From Rhodoferax sp. (GTDB lineage: Bacteria; Pseudomonadota; Gammaproteobacteria; Burkholderiales; Burkholderiaceae_C), in NCBI GenBank assembly GCA_003133245.1, contig PKWM01000042.1, positions 1 through 64,000 on the forward strand: 64,000 nt of DNA, written 5' to 3'. Below are positions 15,109 through 25,262 of the stretch, in pieces. The first letter of the stretch is position 1. Each line of letters opens with the position of its first letter. The notes under the pieces are model-generated. The model saw only the letters and a list, made by a program, of their open reading frames with translations. It ran no database searches and was not told the origin of the DNA. The position numbers were made by a program, and so were the translations under genes.

Positions 15109-17058
15109 ATGAAATTCATCAATGCGATCAGTTTGCCAGATCAATGGCTCCGGTTATTTGCCATGTTCATTGCGGCAATGACCCTGGCCGCCTGCGGCGG
15201 TGGAGGCGATGGATTTCCGGGCGTGCACACCGCGCCTGTTGGCCCTGCTACGGCGCTCTACACCACGGCGCCGACCGGAGGCGTGACCATTGCGGCAGCC
15301 GGGAGTGGCGTCTACACCGTGGGTGGCGGCACACCGGGCTACAGCGCAAGCACCAGCAATGCAGCGGTGGCCACGGCAGCTTTGGTGGATTCCACGCTGA
15401 CCATCACAGGCGTGTCGGGCGGCTCGGCCACAGTTGAGGTGCGCGACGCGGCGGGCGCCACGGTGTCGGTGGCGGTGACCGTGACACCGGTCAAAACGCT
15501 GGCGCTATTCACGACTGCACCCAGTGCCTTGACCATTGCCCTTTCAACTGCACCGACGTACACCATCGGTGGTGGCACGGCACCCTACACTGTTGTCAGC
15601 AGCAATACCCTTGTGTCGGTGGCCAACCTGATTGGCGCCAACACCTTGAGCATCACTGGCGCGTCAGTCGGGTCGGCACAAGTTCAAGTCCTGGATTCGA
15701 CGGGTGTAACGGTGACGGTCGCGGTGACCGTTGTCAGTGGTGCTACCCCGCTTTACACTACGGCGCCCGCCGGTGGTGTGACCATTAGCACTGCCGGTAT
15801 TGGTACTTACACAATCGGTGGCGGTACGCCAGGCTACAGCGCAATCACCAGCAATTCGACTGTGGCCACTGCCAATGTGGTGGGTACCACGCTGACCATC
15901 AACGGTGTGTTGGGTGGTGCTGCAACGGTTGTGGTGCGCGATGGCGCAGGCGCCACCGTGTCGCTGGCTGTCACTGTGGCATCAGCCAGGGCCTTGTTCA
16001 CAACTGCCCCCAGCGCCTTGACCATCGCACCGGCAGCGGCACCCACTTACACCATAGGAGGTGGCACCGCGCCGTATGTCGTTAGCAGCAGCAACGTCGG
16101 GGTTGCCACCGCCGGCGTCAGCGGTACCACATTGACCATCACCGGCGTTGCCGTGGGCACGGCGACAATTGTTGTGATGGATGCAACCGGATCACAGAGC
16201 ACGATTGGTGTGACGGTCTCCGGCAGTTCCAGTGTGCCGCTGTTCACCACAGCGTCGGCGGCCATCACCATCGCCACCGGGGCCACGCCGAGTTACATCA
16301 TTGGCGGTGGCGTTGCGCCCTATACGGTGGTCAGCAGCAATGTGATTTTTGCCACTGCGAATGTGACGGCGGGTACGACCTTGAACATCGTCGGCCTGGC
16401 TGCCGGCACGGCGAATGTGGTGGTCACCGATGCCGTTGGCGCGACCCTGACGATTGTGGCTACCGTCTCATCCACGACGTCTACACCAGTTGTAGCCACG
16501 CCGAGTGCGGCAACGGCCAATGTTGGCGATGTGTTGAACTTCATCGTCAGTGGCGGTTCACCGGCCTATGGCTTTGTTGTTAACAACCCAAGTGTCGCTG
16601 CGGTTTCTCCGGCCAGCGTGACGAGCAGTGGCGGGACCTTCAGAGTCACCTTGCTCAGCGGGGGCAGCACAACCATTGCGATTATTGACGCGCTGGGTCA
16701 AACGGCAACGTTCACCGTGACGGCGGCTGCACCAGTGGTAGTGACTCCGCCCGCGCCGACTCCGATCGCGCTGTCACCGAGTGCTTTGAGCCTTGCTGAA
16801 ACCTATGCGACGCCGATTGCTATCATTATCCAGAATGGCACAGGCCCCTACAAGGGCTACACCAGCGACTCAGTGTTGAGCAGCGTGACTGTTGCCGGCT
16901 CGACGTTGACGTTGGGAGTGGGCACCCAGGGTAATCGTTGTATCGTACCGAGCACTGCCGGTGGCACTTATGCGATCACGATCACGGTGGTCGATGCGCT
17001 CGGAGCGTCGGCTACCAGTGTTCTTACGATCCAGGACAACGGCGGAACGTGTCCGTGA
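15109..17058 (+). CDS. Repeat lipoprotein with tandem Ig-like modules, last gene of the MSHA plus arm
   Basis: A 649-aa protein. The ATG at 15109 is preferred because it gives a signal peptide with lipobox TLAAC (Cys29), followed by GGGGDG; the GTG at 15058 is too far upstream. The rest is about seven modules of roughly 80 residues, each starting PLYTTAP or ALFTTAP and carrying YTIGGGTAPY, a V-rich strand, TLTITGV and a V-x-D-x-x-GATVTVAVTV end. The pattern resembles bacterial Ig-like (BIg2/invasin-type) repeats. The C-terminus has two Cys (RCIVPSTAG and NGGTCP). It is exported and lipid-anchored, probably at the outer membrane. It follows mshN by 60 bases in the same orientation, so it may be an adhesin or anchor working with the pilus (inference). 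Confidence 0.75.
   Translation: MKFINAISLPDQWLRLFAMFIAAMTLAACGGGGDGFPGVHTAPVGPATALYTTAPTGGVTIAAAGSGVYTVGGGTPGYSASTSNAAVATAALVDSTLTITGVSGGSATVEVRDAAGATVSVAVTVTPVKTLALFTTAPSALTIALSTAPTYTIGGGTAPYTVVSSNTLVSVANLIGANTLSITGASVGSAQVQVLDSTGVTVTVAVTVVSGATPLYTTAPAGGVTISTAGIGTYTIGGGTPGYSAITSNSTVATANVVGTTLTINGVLGGAATVVVRDGAGATVSLAVTVASARALFTTAPSALTIAPAAAPTYTIGGGTAPYVVSSSNVGVATAGVSGTTLTITGVAVGTATIVVMDATGSQSTIGVTVSGSSSVPLFTTASAAITIATGATPSYIIGGGVAPYTVVSSNVIFATANVTAGTTLNIVGLAAGTANVVVTDAVGATLTIVATVSSTTSTPVVATPSAATANVGDVLNFIVSGGSPAYGFVVNNPSVAAVSPASVTSSGGTFRVTLLSGGSTTIAIIDALGQTATFTVTAAAPVVVTPPAPTPIALSPSALSLAETYATPIAIIIQNGTGPYKGYTSDSVLSSVTVAGSTLTLGVGTQGNRCIVPSTAGGTYAITITVVDALGASATSVLTIQDNGGTCP
15253..16737 (+). 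repeat. Tandem coding repeats of about 246 bp
   Basis: Units begin near 15253, 15502, 15748, 15991 and 16237, with two more diverged copies near 16480 and 16760. Units one and three are most alike (TTAPxGGVTI type), as are two and four (TTAPSALTIA type), suggesting that a two-unit block was duplicated. Confidence 0.8.
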
Positions 17059-17131
17059 CTTTGTGACACCTGGCGCGGGGGGCAGGGTGTCCGTCGGCCG
17101 CTAGACCTCACCGCCACCCAAAGGCCGCTGT

Positions 17132-17764
17132 TCAGTGCAAATGACGCGGCTTGCGGGAGCCGCCATGGCCGATACCGCCATGGCCACCGGTACCGCGTGG
17201 CGGCCTGCCGAGTTGCAGCGAATTGACCAGCGCATCGAAGCGTTGGCCGAACAGCTTGTCGATTTCAGAGACCACACCGACTAGCTCGGCGCCATCAAAA
17301 TGGCGCTCCATCAGGCTCACCACGTCTTGTACCAGCAGGTCGCGCTGCACTTGCATGATGGCTGCGGGGTCGGGCCCGACGAAGAGCATCACAAAATCAT
17401 CGCGCGACTCGGCGTCAGCGTCTTCTTCGTCGTCTTCATCAAACTCGACGTCATAAAAGGTGACTTCAATCGCTGCGCCCGCCTGCGCCAGATCGTTCAG
17501 GTTCATGCACATTTCATCGAGCACCTGGCGAAAGTCGTCATCGCCCGCGACCGTCCAGCACATTTGCAGCAAGTGTTCCTGTGGGTCAAACTTGATGCCG
17601 GGCTCGTCTTCATAACAGCTCTCGGCGGCATCGGAGAGCGAGCGCGCGCCAGCGTACTTCCAGAGCGGCTTGAGGGCGTCTTGCAACTGTTCAAAAGCAA
17701 CCGCTGGCCGCAGGGCGACCTGGCCGTGAACATGAATCTCAAAGGGGGCGTTATAGCGTGACAT
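17132..17764 (-). CDS. Conserved-looking acidic protein of unknown function
   Basis: A 210-aa cytoplasmic protein starting MSRYNAPFEIHVHGQ (ATG at 17764; the frame upstream is not needed). There is an acidic run in the middle (FDEDDEEDADAESRDD), a helical part (MQVQRDLLVQDVVSLMERHF) and a Gly/His/Arg tail (GTGGHGGIGHGGSRKPRHLH) that could bind metal or nucleic acid. It is convergent with the repeat lipoprotein (73 bases apart) and lies next to tRNA-Leu. I do not recognise a named family. Confidence 0.75.
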   Translation of the reverse strand: MSRYNAPFEIHVHGQVALRPAVAFEQLQDALKPLWKYAGARSLSDAAESCYEDEPGIKFDPQEHLLQMCWTVAGDDDFRQVLDEMCMNLNDLAQAGAAIEVTFYDVEFDEDDEEDADAESRDDFVMLFVGPDPAAIMQVQRDLLVQDVVSLMERHFDGAELVGVVSEIDKLFGQRFDALVNSLQLGRPPRGTGGHGGIGHGGSRKPRHLH

Positions 17765-17829
17765 GTGTTCAGAATAATAATTGATTGTGCCATGACGCGC
17801 ATCGCGCACTATCAGCGCGAGGTCAAGCG

Positions 17830-17915
17830 TGGTGCTCCCGGCCGGAATCGAACCGGCACGCCTTTAGGGCTGCAGATTTTAAGTCTGCTATGTCTACCAA
17901 TTTCATCACAGGAGC
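17830..17915 (-). tRNA. tRNA-Leu(UAA)
   Basis: 86 bases including an encoded CCA (17830-17832). The acceptor stem GCTCCTG pairs with CGGGAGC. The anticodon arm is GCAGA-CTTAAAA-TCTGC with anticodon TAA. A long variable arm of the class II type and a T arm (GCCGG-TTCGATT-CCGGC) are present. The stretch 17916-18084 between it and the next gene holds nothing I recognise. Confidence 0.95.
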
Positions 17916-18084
17916 GCCTGGAAAAACGCTTGATTATCCACGCATATAGCGCTTGCGCTCTCTGGTGGCTTGGTAGAGACCGCACACGACCTGATACGCT
18001 AGCGCCTTTGGACGCCAGCGCTACCGGGAGATTCGCCATGCCCGCTGGCGGTGCCAAGTGCTGACGCGCCACGGATACTCCCAT

Positions 18085-19182
18085 ATGAATCAAGTGCAAT
18101 GTGTTGTGATCGGTGCCGGTGTGGTCGGGCTGGCGGTGGCGCGCGCGTTGGCGCTCAGCGGCCGTGAAGTGCTGGTGCTGGAAGCCGCCTCCGCCATCGG
18201 GACCGGCACCAGCTCGCGCAACAGTGAAGTGATTCATGCGGGGATTTATTACACCGCAGGTTCCCTCAAGGCGCGCTTGTGCGTGTCGGGCAACGCGCTG
18301 CTCTACGACTATTGCGCCGAACGCGGTATTGGTCACCGACGTTGCGGCAAGTTGATTGTGGCAACGACAGCGCAGCAGCTGCCACGCTTGCAGGACATTG
18401 TGGCCAAGGCCCGGTTAAATGGTATCGACAACCTGAGCTTGCTGACGCGCGCACAAGTGCAGACGCTGGAGCCCGCGCTGACTTGCGCGGCAGCAATTTA
18501 TTCCCCCAGCACCGGTATTGTCGATAGCCACGCCCTGATGCTCTCGCTCCAAGGCGACCTTGAGAATGCGGCTGGCATGGTGGTTCTCAATTCACCGGTG
18601 TTGCACGCCGAAGTAGGGCCAACCGGGATTGATCTGGTCACTGTCGATGGCACTCAACTGCGTGCAAAAACGGTGGTCAATGCCGCTGGCTTGCAGGCAC
18701 CCGAGCTGGCCAGAAATTTCATGGGTCTGGACCCCAGGCATGTGCCGCAGGCTTATTTTGCCAAGGGCAACTACTTCACGCTCGCCGGTCGTGCGCCGTT
18801 TAAGCACCTGGTCTATCCGCTGCCCGAAGGCGCTGGTTTGGGGGTCCACCTGACGCTCGATCTGGGCGGTCAGGCCAAGTTCGGCCCGGATGTGCAATGG
18901 GTTGGCTCACCCTTTGACCTGACGGTGGATGCGGCCCGGGGCGATGCGTTTTATGCCGAGGTGCGCAAGTATTGGCCCGGCCTGCAAGACGGCGCGCTGC
19001 TGCCGGGCTATGCCGGTATTCGCCCCAAAATTCACGCGCCAGGCGAGATCGGCGCTGATTTTTTGATTCAAGGGCCGCGCTTGCACGGCGTTGCGGGCCT
19101 GGTCAATCTGTTTGGCATCGAGTCGCCTGGTTTGACCAGCGCCCTCGCGCTCGGCGAGTATGTTGTTAGCAGTTTTTTTTAA
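18085..19182 (+). CDS. FAD-dependent oxidoreductase of the L-2-hydroxyglutarate dehydrogenase (LhgO) type
   Basis: A 365-aa protein from the ATG at 18085 (the GTG at 18058 is less likely). It starts with a dinucleotide-binding fold [20 protein letters not shown] and has [18 protein letters not shown], characteristic of the LhgO/YgaF family, and a C-terminal [16 protein letters not shown]. Members oxidise L-2-hydroxyglutarate to 2-oxoglutarate, passing electrons to quinone; some relatives act on other 2-hydroxy acids. The 3' end overlaps the convergent pyrD end by 17 bases. Confidence 0.82.
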   Translation: MNQVQCVVIGAGVVGLAVARALALSGREVLVLEAASAIGTGTSSRNSEVIHAGIYYTAGSLKARLCVSGNALLYDYCAERGIGHRRCGKLIVATTAQQLPRLQDIVAKARLNGIDNLSLLTRAQVQTLEPALTCAAAIYSPSTGIVDSHALMLSLQGDLENAAGMVVLNSPVLHAEVGPTGIDLVTVDGTQLRAKTVVNAAGLQAPELARNFMGLDPRHVPQAYFAKGNYFTLAGRAPFKHLVYPLPEGAGLGVHLTLDLGGQAKFGPDVQWVGSPFDLTVDAARGDAFYAEVRKYWPGLQDGALLPGYAGIRPKIHAPGEIGADFLIQGPRLHGVAGLVNLFGIESPGLTSALALGEYVVSSFF

Positions 19183-20275
19183 TTAAATTGGCAGCTTGTG
19201 TGACCAAAGTGGGCCCCTGGTAAATCAGACCGGTGTAAATTTGCACCACATTGGCACCGGCCCTGATTTTGCTCAGCGCGTCTTCGGCTGTCATGACGCC
19301 ACCAACCCCGATGATCGGATAGTCTGCGCCCAAAGCGGCGCGCAATTGCGTGAGGACGTGGTTGCTTGCCTCCAGCAGGGGTTGGCCAGAAAGACCACCC
19401 GCTTCATCGGCGTGGGCCACGCCCTTGACGGCAGCGCGGCTGAGCGTGGTGTTGGTGGCAATCACACCGTCGATGCCGTGGCGCAGCAGCGTGGCGGCAA
19501 TCACAGAGACTTGAGCGGCATCCAGGTCGGGCGCAATTTTGACGAAGATCGGCACGTGGCGGGGCTGTGCACTGCCGCTTCCATTCGTCTTGCTATAGTG
19601 ACGGGCCAACTCCGCACGGCGCTGGGCGACGGCCGCCAGTAGTTGATCGAGCGCTGCATCGCTTTGCAGCGTGCGCAGGTTTTTGGTGTTGGGGCTCGAT
19701 ATATTGAGGGTGACGTAATCAGCGTAAGGATAGACGCCGTCGAGGCAGGTCAGGTAGTCGTCGGTGGCGCGCTCTATCGGTGTTGCGGCGTTCTTGCCAA
19801 TGTTGAGTCCGACCAGCATCGGCCTGGGTTGCCCCGCCGACAAGGTATGGGCAGCCAGACGATGCCGGTACCAGGCAGAGCGCTTGAGGTTGGCAATAAA
19901 GACCGCCAGCCCTTGGTTGTTAAAGCCCAGGCGATTGATCAGCGCCTGCGCCTGGGGCATGCGAAAAATACGCGGTTTCGGGTTGCCCGCCTGGGCCAAC
20001 GGCGTGACGGTGCCGAGCTCGATGAAACCAAAGCCGAGCGCGCCCAGGCCATCAATGCAGCGCGCATTTTTGTCTAGCCCGGCGGCCAGGCCAACGCGGT
20101 TGGGCAAGCTCAGCCCGGCCAGCTCAACCGGATCTTCGACCCGGCTCGCGCCGTAGGCCAGTTGCAGCGGCGTGCCTTGCGTGAGCGCGAGCGCTTTCAA
20201 GGTCAACTCATGCGCCGTCTCGGGATCGAGGCTAAATAAAAAAGGGCGGGCGAGCGCGTAGGGGATGAGAGACAT
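19166..20275 (-). CDS. pyrD: Dihydroorotate dehydrogenase, class 2 (quinone)
   Basis: A 369-aa class 2 enzyme: an N-terminal membrane-associating extension ([20 protein letters not shown]) followed by the FMN barrel ([92 protein letters not shown]). It oxidises dihydroorotate to orotate in pyrimidine synthesis at the inner membrane. The ATG at 20275 ([11 protein letters not shown]) matches the usual family start; an in-frame extension to 20365 is not used. It is divergent from rpiA, 58 bases apart. Confidence 0.95.
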   Translation of the reverse strand: MSLIPYALARPFLFSLDPETAHELTLKALALTQGTPLQLAYGASRVEDPVELAGLSLPNRVGLAAGLDKNARCIDGLGALGFGFIELGTVTPLAQAGNPKPRIFRMPQAQALINRLGFNNQGLAVFIANLKRSAWYRHRLAAHTLSAGQPRPMLVGLNIGKNAATPIERATDDYLTCLDGVYPYADYVTLNISSPNTKNLRTLQSDAALDQLLAAVAQRRAELARHYSKTNGSGSAQPRHVPIFVKIAPDLDAAQVSVIAATLLRHGIDGVIATNTTLSRAAVKGVAHADEAGGLSGQPLLEASNHVLTQLRAALGADYPIIGVGGVMTAEDALSKIRAGANVVQIYTGLIYQGPTLVTQAANLIKKNC

Positions 20276-20333
20276 CGGATAATTCCAGCAAAGTTCATTT
20301 GCAAAAATTTTGCAACTCACCCGATTTTCACCG

Positions 20334-21038
20334 ATGACAAACGCTCTTCCAAAAGCCAGCGCCACCTTTTCTCAGGATCAACTCAAAACGCTGGTCGGTC
20401 AGGCCGCGCTGGCCTATGTGCTGCCGGACGAAATTGTGGGGGTCGGCACCGGCTCGACGGTGAATAAATTTATCGATGCACTGGCCAGCATGAAGTCCCG
20501 CATCAAGGGCGCGGTTTCCAGCTCTGAGGCGAGTACGCTGCGCTTGCAGGCGCTTGGCATCCCGGTTTTTGACGCCAATGAGGTGAGCGAATTGTCGGTT
20601 TATATTGATGGTGCCGACGAGATTGATGGCCGGGGTTTCATGATCAAGGGCGGTGGCGCGGCGCTCACGCGCGAGAAAATTGTGGCGGCGCTTTCAAAGA
20701 AGTTTGTGTGCATTGCCGATGAATCAAAACTGGTGCCAACGCTGGGCGCCTTTCCCTTGCCGGTGGAAATCATTCCGATGGCGGCGCAACGTTTGATACG
20801 TCAGTTTGCTGCGATTGGCGGCCGGGCGCAGGTACGCCTCAAGAACGGTCAGGCGCTGCTGACCGACAACGCCCAGATGATTCTGGACGTCACAGGCCTA
20901 CAGATTACCGATCCGCTGGCGTTTGAGTCAAAGGTGAGCCAGTGGCCGGGCGTGGTCACGGTCGGCGTGTTTGCCTTTCAGAAAGCCCAGGTTTGCCTGC
21001 TGGGCACCGCTACGGGCGTTAAGACCTTAACTTTCTAA
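20334..21038 (+). CDS. rpiA: Ribose-5-phosphate isomerase A
   Basis: A 234-aa protein from the ATG at 20334. Motifs [39 protein letters not shown] and [20 protein letters not shown] are those of RpiA, which interconverts ribose-5-phosphate and ribulose-5-phosphate in the pentose phosphate pathway. The length is normal. The short spacer to the divergent pyrD probably holds both promoters. A 466-base repeat-containing gap follows. Confidence 0.95.
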   Translation: MTNALPKASATFSQDQLKTLVGQAALAYVLPDEIVGVGTGSTVNKFIDALASMKSRIKGAVSSSEASTLRLQALGIPVFDANEVSELSVYIDGADEIDGRGFMIKGGGAALTREKIVAALSKKFVCIADESKLVPTLGAFPLPVEIIPMAAQRLIRQFAAIGGRAQVRLKNGQALLTDNAQMILDVTGLQITDPLAFESKVSQWPGVVTVGVFAFQKAQVCLLGTATGVKTLTF

Positions 21039-21504
21039 TACCGGGATGTTGGATGTCCACGTTGAGGATCAGGCCGCTGGGCACGCAGCTTCGCGGCTGT
21101 CCCCCGGCCTGCGGCCTCCTCTACCTACGCAGAACACCCAGGCAGCCCGATTTGCGCTGGATCAGGCTGCCTGGATGCTCTGCTTCGTGTCCCCCGCCCT
21201 TGCGGGCTCCTCCTTTACCTACGCAGAACACCCAGACAGCCCGATCCCGGTGAATTGGTATTCGGGTTCGAGTTCGAGTTCAAAAAACCAAGTCGACACT
21301 TCTGAGCAGCCGGGTGGGGGTGCATGCCAAAGTGAAATGTGAAAGCTTGTGGGACAGACCTTTAGCTCTGTCCCCAACTCGAAACGGGATATTGGATGTC
21401 CGGAGGCCGAAGGCCGGGTGACACGAACGGCGGCGTGTGCCACCGCCCGGCTGCAGAGCCACCCACTGCGCCGCCTTCGGCCCACACATACTGTGGTCAG
21501 CGGT
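21039..21504. repeat. Intergenic region with direct repeats and hairpins
   Basis: This 466-base gap has no convincing gene. An imperfect direct repeat of about 55 bases (21097-21151 and 21187-21245) shares TACGCAGAACACCCAG and CAGCCCGAT. Between them CCAGGCAGCC and GGCTGCCTGG (21138-21174) form an inverted repeat. GGGACAGA (21351-21358) pairs with TCTGTCCC (21367-21374). A GC-rich segment at about 21400-21485 repeats the GGCC-type palindromes. The look is of non-coding repetitive elements rather than decayed genes. Confidence 0.6.
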
Positions 21505-22176
21505 TCAGAACTGAATGCCAGCCGGGTTGGAAGCACTATTTGTTGGCGAGGGTGCTGCGTTCATTGGCGTGGCTGCATTGGACGCTGCCGGGCTCGCTTC
21601 AGCCGGGGCAGCAGGTGCCGGTTTTTGTACGGGGGCCAAGGACGTTGCCGCCGGGTTGCGGTAACCTGCCGGCAGCGCGGAAGATTTCGGGTAGTCGGCT
21701 GCGTCCAGAAACTGCGTCCAGTCGGATTCCGAGAAACCTCTGATCTGCTGCGCGCCGAGGGTCAAAAGGGGCAAAGAGTTCACACCGCTGATGCGTTGCA
21801 GGGCTTGCACATCTTCTGGTGTGTTGACAGTTTTCTCAGCAAACACAATGCCGCGACTGGTGAGCAAAGTGCGACCTGTGTTGCATGGTGTGCAGTTGTC
21901 GGCGGTGTAGAGCGTCACCGGATATTTGCTGACGACCTGGCGTAATTCGAATGGCAGTGCCACGGCTTGCGCACCCATGGGTTTTCCGCCTGCATCGGTG
22001 GCTGTCAGCTTGACTGCGGCAGCGGTGGGTTTGTCAGAGAAAGTGACCTTGCCGTCGGGCGCCATGGTGCGGTAAATGAACTGGGTCTGGGTTTGGGCCT
22101 GGCTGGACGGCCCCAGCAAGCCAGCCAGAATCCCAAAACAAATACCCAGGCGAAGGGGCGAAATTTGTCGCTGCAT
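21505..22176 (-). CDS. Exported DUF4124/glutaredoxin-domain protein
   Basis: A 223-aa protein from the ATG at 22176 (the frame also opens at a TTG at 22197). A signal peptide (LGICFGILAGLLGPSSQAQ) leads into a DUF4124-like strand pair (FIYRTMAPDGKVTFSDKP) and then a glutaredoxin-like domain from about residue 86 with CTPC (95-98), TLLTSRGI and NSLPLLTLGAQQIRGFSESD. The last 60 residues are Pro/Ala/Ser-rich and disordered. It probably works in periplasmic thiol-disulfide chemistry. It is followed upstream by prlC on the same strand. Confidence 0.8.
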   Translation of the reverse strand: MQRQISPLRLGICFGILAGLLGPSSQAQTQTQFIYRTMAPDGKVTFSDKPTAAAVKLTATDAGGKPMGAQAVALPFELRQVVSKYPVTLYTADNCTPCNTGRTLLTSRGIVFAEKTVNTPEDVQALQRISGVNSLPLLTLGAQQIRGFSESDWTQFLDAADYPKSSALPAGYRNPAATSLAPVQKPAPAAPAEASPAASNAATPMNAAPSPTNSASNPAGIQF

Positions 22177-22208
22177 GGGAGGGTCCGCGTGCTTCAAGAC
22201 ATCACCTG

Positions 22209-24248
22209 TTATTTCAGTTGTGCCATACCCTGATGCCTTAGCAGGGCGTCGAGCTGGGGCGCACGTCCGCGAAAAGCTTTGAACGATGCCATGGCGGGTC
22301 GGCTGCCACCGGTTTCCAAAATTGCCTGACGGTATTTTCTGCCGGTTTGCACATCGGGCAAACCATCGCTACCCACGCTTTCCTCAAATGCCGCATAGGC
22401 GTCGGCGCTGAGTACTTCGGCCCACTTGTAGCTGTAATAACCGGCGGCATAACCACCGGCAAAAATGTGGCTGAAGGTGTGCGCGGTGCGACTCCAAGGC
22501 GGTGGTTGCAGCACCGCGACCTCAGTGCGCACCTGCGCCAGCAGCGCGCTCCAATCTTGCGCCGGGTCGTGCGCCGAGTGCAACAGCATATCGAACATGG
22601 AAAACTCGATTTGACGCAATGTTTGCATGCCACTCTGGAAGTTTTTGGCAGCCAGCATTTTGTCAAACAACGGCCGTGGCAGGCTTGCGCCGGTATCGAC
22701 GTGTGCGCTCATGTTCTTGAGCACAGCCCATTGCCAGCAAAAATTTTCCATGAACTGGCTGGGCAACTCGACGGCGTCCCATTCGACGCCGCTGATGCCT
22801 GAAACGTCGTGCTCGTTGACCTGCGTTAATAGATGCTGTAGGCCATGGCCAAATTCATGAAACAGGGTGATCACGTCGTCGTGTGTCAGCAGTGCCGGCT
22901 TGCCTTGCAGGCCGCTGGCAAAGTTGCAAACCAGATGCGCCACCGGCGTTTGCAGTTGCTGTGTGTCCGCACGCAACCAGCGTGCGCGCACGTCGTCCAT
23001 CCAGGCACCACCGCGTTTGCCGTTGCGCGCAGCAGGATCGAGATAAAACTGGCCCAGCAGCGTGTTGGCGCGTTCGATGCGGTAGAACTCGACGCCGCTG
23101 TGCCACACCGGTGCGCTGTCTTTCTTGATGCTGATTTCAAACAGCGTTTCAGCGATTTTGAACAAGCCGGCCAGGACCTTGGGCAACGGGAAATATTGTT
23201 TGACTTCTTGCTCGCTAAAGGCGTAGCGCGCTTCCTTGAGCTTTTCGCTGATATAGGGCCAGTCCCAGGCTTGCGGGTCGCTCAGGTTCAGCCGTTGCGA
23301 AGCAAATTCGCGCAGGTCGGCCAGGTCTTGCTCGGCGAAGGGGCGCGCCCGACTGGCCAGGTCGCGCAGGAAACTGATGACTTGCGCGGGTGACTCGGCC
23401 ATTTTTGAAACCAGGGAGAGCTCGCCAAAGTTCGGATGTCCCAGCAGCCTGGCCTCTTCAAGCCGCAAGGCCAGTATTTCGCTGATCAAGCCTGAGTTGT
23501 CGAACTTGCGGCTTGGCTCATCGGCCTGATCCGAGGCCCGGGTGACAAAAGCGCGATACAGTTTCTGGCGCAGGGCGCTGTTGCTGGCAAACTGCATCAC
23601 CGGCAGGTAGCAGGGCATTTTCAGCGTCAATTTGTAGCCCTCTTTGCCGTCGGCCCTGGCAGCGGCCAGCGCTGTTTGCTGCACGTCACCCGGTACGCCG
23701 TCGAGCTCGCCAGCGTCGGCGTAGTAGGCGAAGGCGTCGGTGGCGTCGAGCGCGTTCTCACTGAATTTTTGACTCAGGCTCGCCTGGCGCTCCTGAATGG
23801 CAGCAAAGCGCGCACGCGCGGCACCGACCAGTTCGGCACCGCCCAGAACAAAGTCGCGCAGGGCGTTCTGGTGCGCCTGAAGCTGCTCGGCATTGAGCGT
23901 GGCCGGATCAATCGCCTTGTATTTGGCATAGAGCCGCTCATCAGCACCCAGGCGGGTATAAAAGTCGGTGACTGCTGGCAGCACTGCGTTGTAGGCGACC
24001 CGCAACTCGGGGGTGTCGGCGACGCTGTTCAGGTGGCTCACCGCGCCCCAGGCGCGAGCCAGTCTTTCAGTGGCAACTCCCAGGACGCGGGCGATGGCGT
24101 CCCACAGTGCTGGAAAATCAGCAGCGGTGACCGTTTTCAGCGCTGCGTCGGCTTGTGCCAGCAACTGCTCAATAGCGGGGGCTACGTGGGCGGGCCTGAT
24201 CTGATCAAAAAGCGGCAGATCGTCGAAAGAGAGCAGGGGATTGGTCAT
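22209..24248 (-). CDS. prlC: Oligopeptidase A (M3 family)
   Basis: A 679-aa M3 metallopeptidase with the zinc motif HEFGH (464-468) in [14 protein letters not shown] and the downstream Glu in [17 protein letters not shown]. The C-terminal [20 protein letters not shown] segment is typical of oligopeptidase A. It degrades short peptides in the cytoplasm, including signal peptide fragments. The start overlaps the folD stop by 4 bases, so folD-prlC is an operon. Confidence 0.93.
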   Translation of the reverse strand: MTNPLLSFDDLPLFDQIRPAHVAPAIEQLLAQADAALKTVTAADFPALWDAIARVLGVATERLARAWGAVSHLNSVADTPELRVAYNAVLPAVTDFYTRLGADERLYAKYKAIDPATLNAEQLQAHQNALRDFVLGGAELVGAARARFAAIQERQASLSQKFSENALDATDAFAYYADAGELDGVPGDVQQTALAAARADGKEGYKLTLKMPCYLPVMQFASNSALRQKLYRAFVTRASDQADEPSRKFDNSGLISEILALRLEEARLLGHPNFGELSLVSKMAESPAQVISFLRDLASRARPFAEQDLADLREFASQRLNLSDPQAWDWPYISEKLKEARYAFSEQEVKQYFPLPKVLAGLFKIAETLFEISIKKDSAPVWHSGVEFYRIERANTLLGQFYLDPAARNGKRGGAWMDDVRARWLRADTQQLQTPVAHLVCNFASGLQGKPALLTHDDVITLFHEFGHGLQHLLTQVNEHDVSGISGVEWDAVELPSQFMENFCWQWAVLKNMSAHVDTGASLPRPLFDKMLAAKNFQSGMQTLRQIEFSMFDMLLHSAHDPAQDWSALLAQVRTEVAVLQPPPWSRTAHTFSHIFAGGYAAGYYSYKWAEVLSADAYAAFEESVGSDGLPDVQTGRKYRQAILETGGSRPAMASFKAFRGRAPQLDALLRHQGMAQLK

Positions 24249-25102
24249 GTGCGTTCGGCCGCTTCCAGGGTGTTGACCAGCAGCATGGTGATCGTCATCG
24301 GGCCAACACCACCCGGCACTGGAGTGATGAAGCCGGCCACTTCCTTGACGCCGGCAAAATCCACGTCACCGCAGAGCTTGCCGGCAGCGTCGCGGTTCAT
24401 GCCGACGTCGATCACCACGGCACCGGGTTTGACCATGGCGGCCGTCAGCACATTGCGCTTGCCCACTGCGGCGACGATTACGTCGGCTTGGCGCGTGTGG
24501 CAACCGATATCGACGGTGGCGCTGTGGCAAACCGTGACGGTGGCGTTGGCCTGCAACAGCATCAGCGCCATCGGTTTGCCAACCGTGTTGCTGCGCCCGA
24601 TCACGACGGCGTGTTTGCCGCGCAAGTCAATGCCGGTGCTCTCGATCAGCTTCATGCAACCGTAGGGTGTGCAGGACCTGAAACCCGCCGCACCGGTCAT
24701 CAATTGGCCGGCGCTCAAGGTGGCATAGCCATCGACATCTTTGTTGACTGAAATGGCTTCAATCACCCGGTGCGGGTCGATGTGCTTGGGAATCGGCATT
24801 TGTACCAGAATGCCGTGAATCAAGGGGTCGGCATTGAGCGCGGCGATGCGCGCCAGCAGCGCATCCTCCGACAGCGTGGCCTCGTACTTCTCGAACACCG
24901 AGCGCACACCCGTGTCAAGACAAGCCTTGATCTTGTTGCGCACATAAACCGTGCTGGCCGGATCTTCGCCCACCAGAATCACGGCCAGCGCCGGCGCGAT
25001 GCCGCGCGCCTTGAGCGCGAGCACGCGCTCGGCTACATGGGCGCGCAGTTGGGACGAGAGTTTGATGCCATCGATGATCTGGCCGGTTTTCTGAGTTGTC
25101 AT
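24245..25102 (-). CDS. folD: FolD, methylene-THF dehydrogenase/cyclohydrolase
   Basis: A 285-aa bifunctional enzyme. Motifs include [18 protein letters not shown] (catalytic Lys), [41 protein letters not shown] and the C-terminal [14 protein letters not shown]. It converts 5,10-methylene-THF to 10-formyl-THF. Coupled to prlC by a 4-base overlap. The gap upstream (25103-25262) holds a hairpin repeat. Confidence 0.95.
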   Translation of the reverse strand: MTTQKTGQIIDGIKLSSQLRAHVAERVLALKARGIAPALAVILVGEDPASTVYVRNKIKACLDTGVRSVFEKYEATLSEDALLARIAALNADPLIHGILVQMPIPKHIDPHRVIEAISVNKDVDGYATLSAGQLMTGAAGFRSCTPYGCMKLIESTGIDLRGKHAVVIGRSNTVGKPMALMLLQANATVTVCHSATVDIGCHTRQADVIVAAVGKRNVLTAAMVKPGAVVIDVGMNRDAAGKLCGDVDFAGVKEVAGFITPVPGGVGPMTITMLLVNTLEAAERT

Positions 25103-25138
25103 GATTTCAGTTCTATGAGGATGTCTATAAACTCACAT

Positions 25139-25258
25139 TTTCGTCATTGCGAGCGCAGCCTCGGTGGCACCACGCGGCTGACAGCGACATGGCAATCCGT
25201 GGCCCCTGAGTGCATGGACTGCCACGTCGCTTTGCTCCTCGCAGCGACGAATATAAGT
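25139..25258. repeat. CATTGCGAG-type hairpin repeat, copy A
   Basis: Begins CGTCATTGCGAGCGCAGC and ends with a near-complement around CTCGCAGCGACG. An inner pair, GCGACATGGCAATCC and GGACTGCCACGTCGC, also forms an imperfect inverted repeat. It fills most of the gap between folD and the response-regulator gene. Confidence 0.7.
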
Positions 25259-25262
25259 GACG

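Noticed and set aside
17830-18084. Integration site of a mobile element at tRNA-Leu
   Set aside because: No integrase, no repeated tRNA 3' end and only housekeeping genes on both sides.
17812-18336. Minus-strand open frame across tRNA-Leu and the LhgO start
   Set aside because: It overlaps a clear tRNA and the LhgO reading frame.
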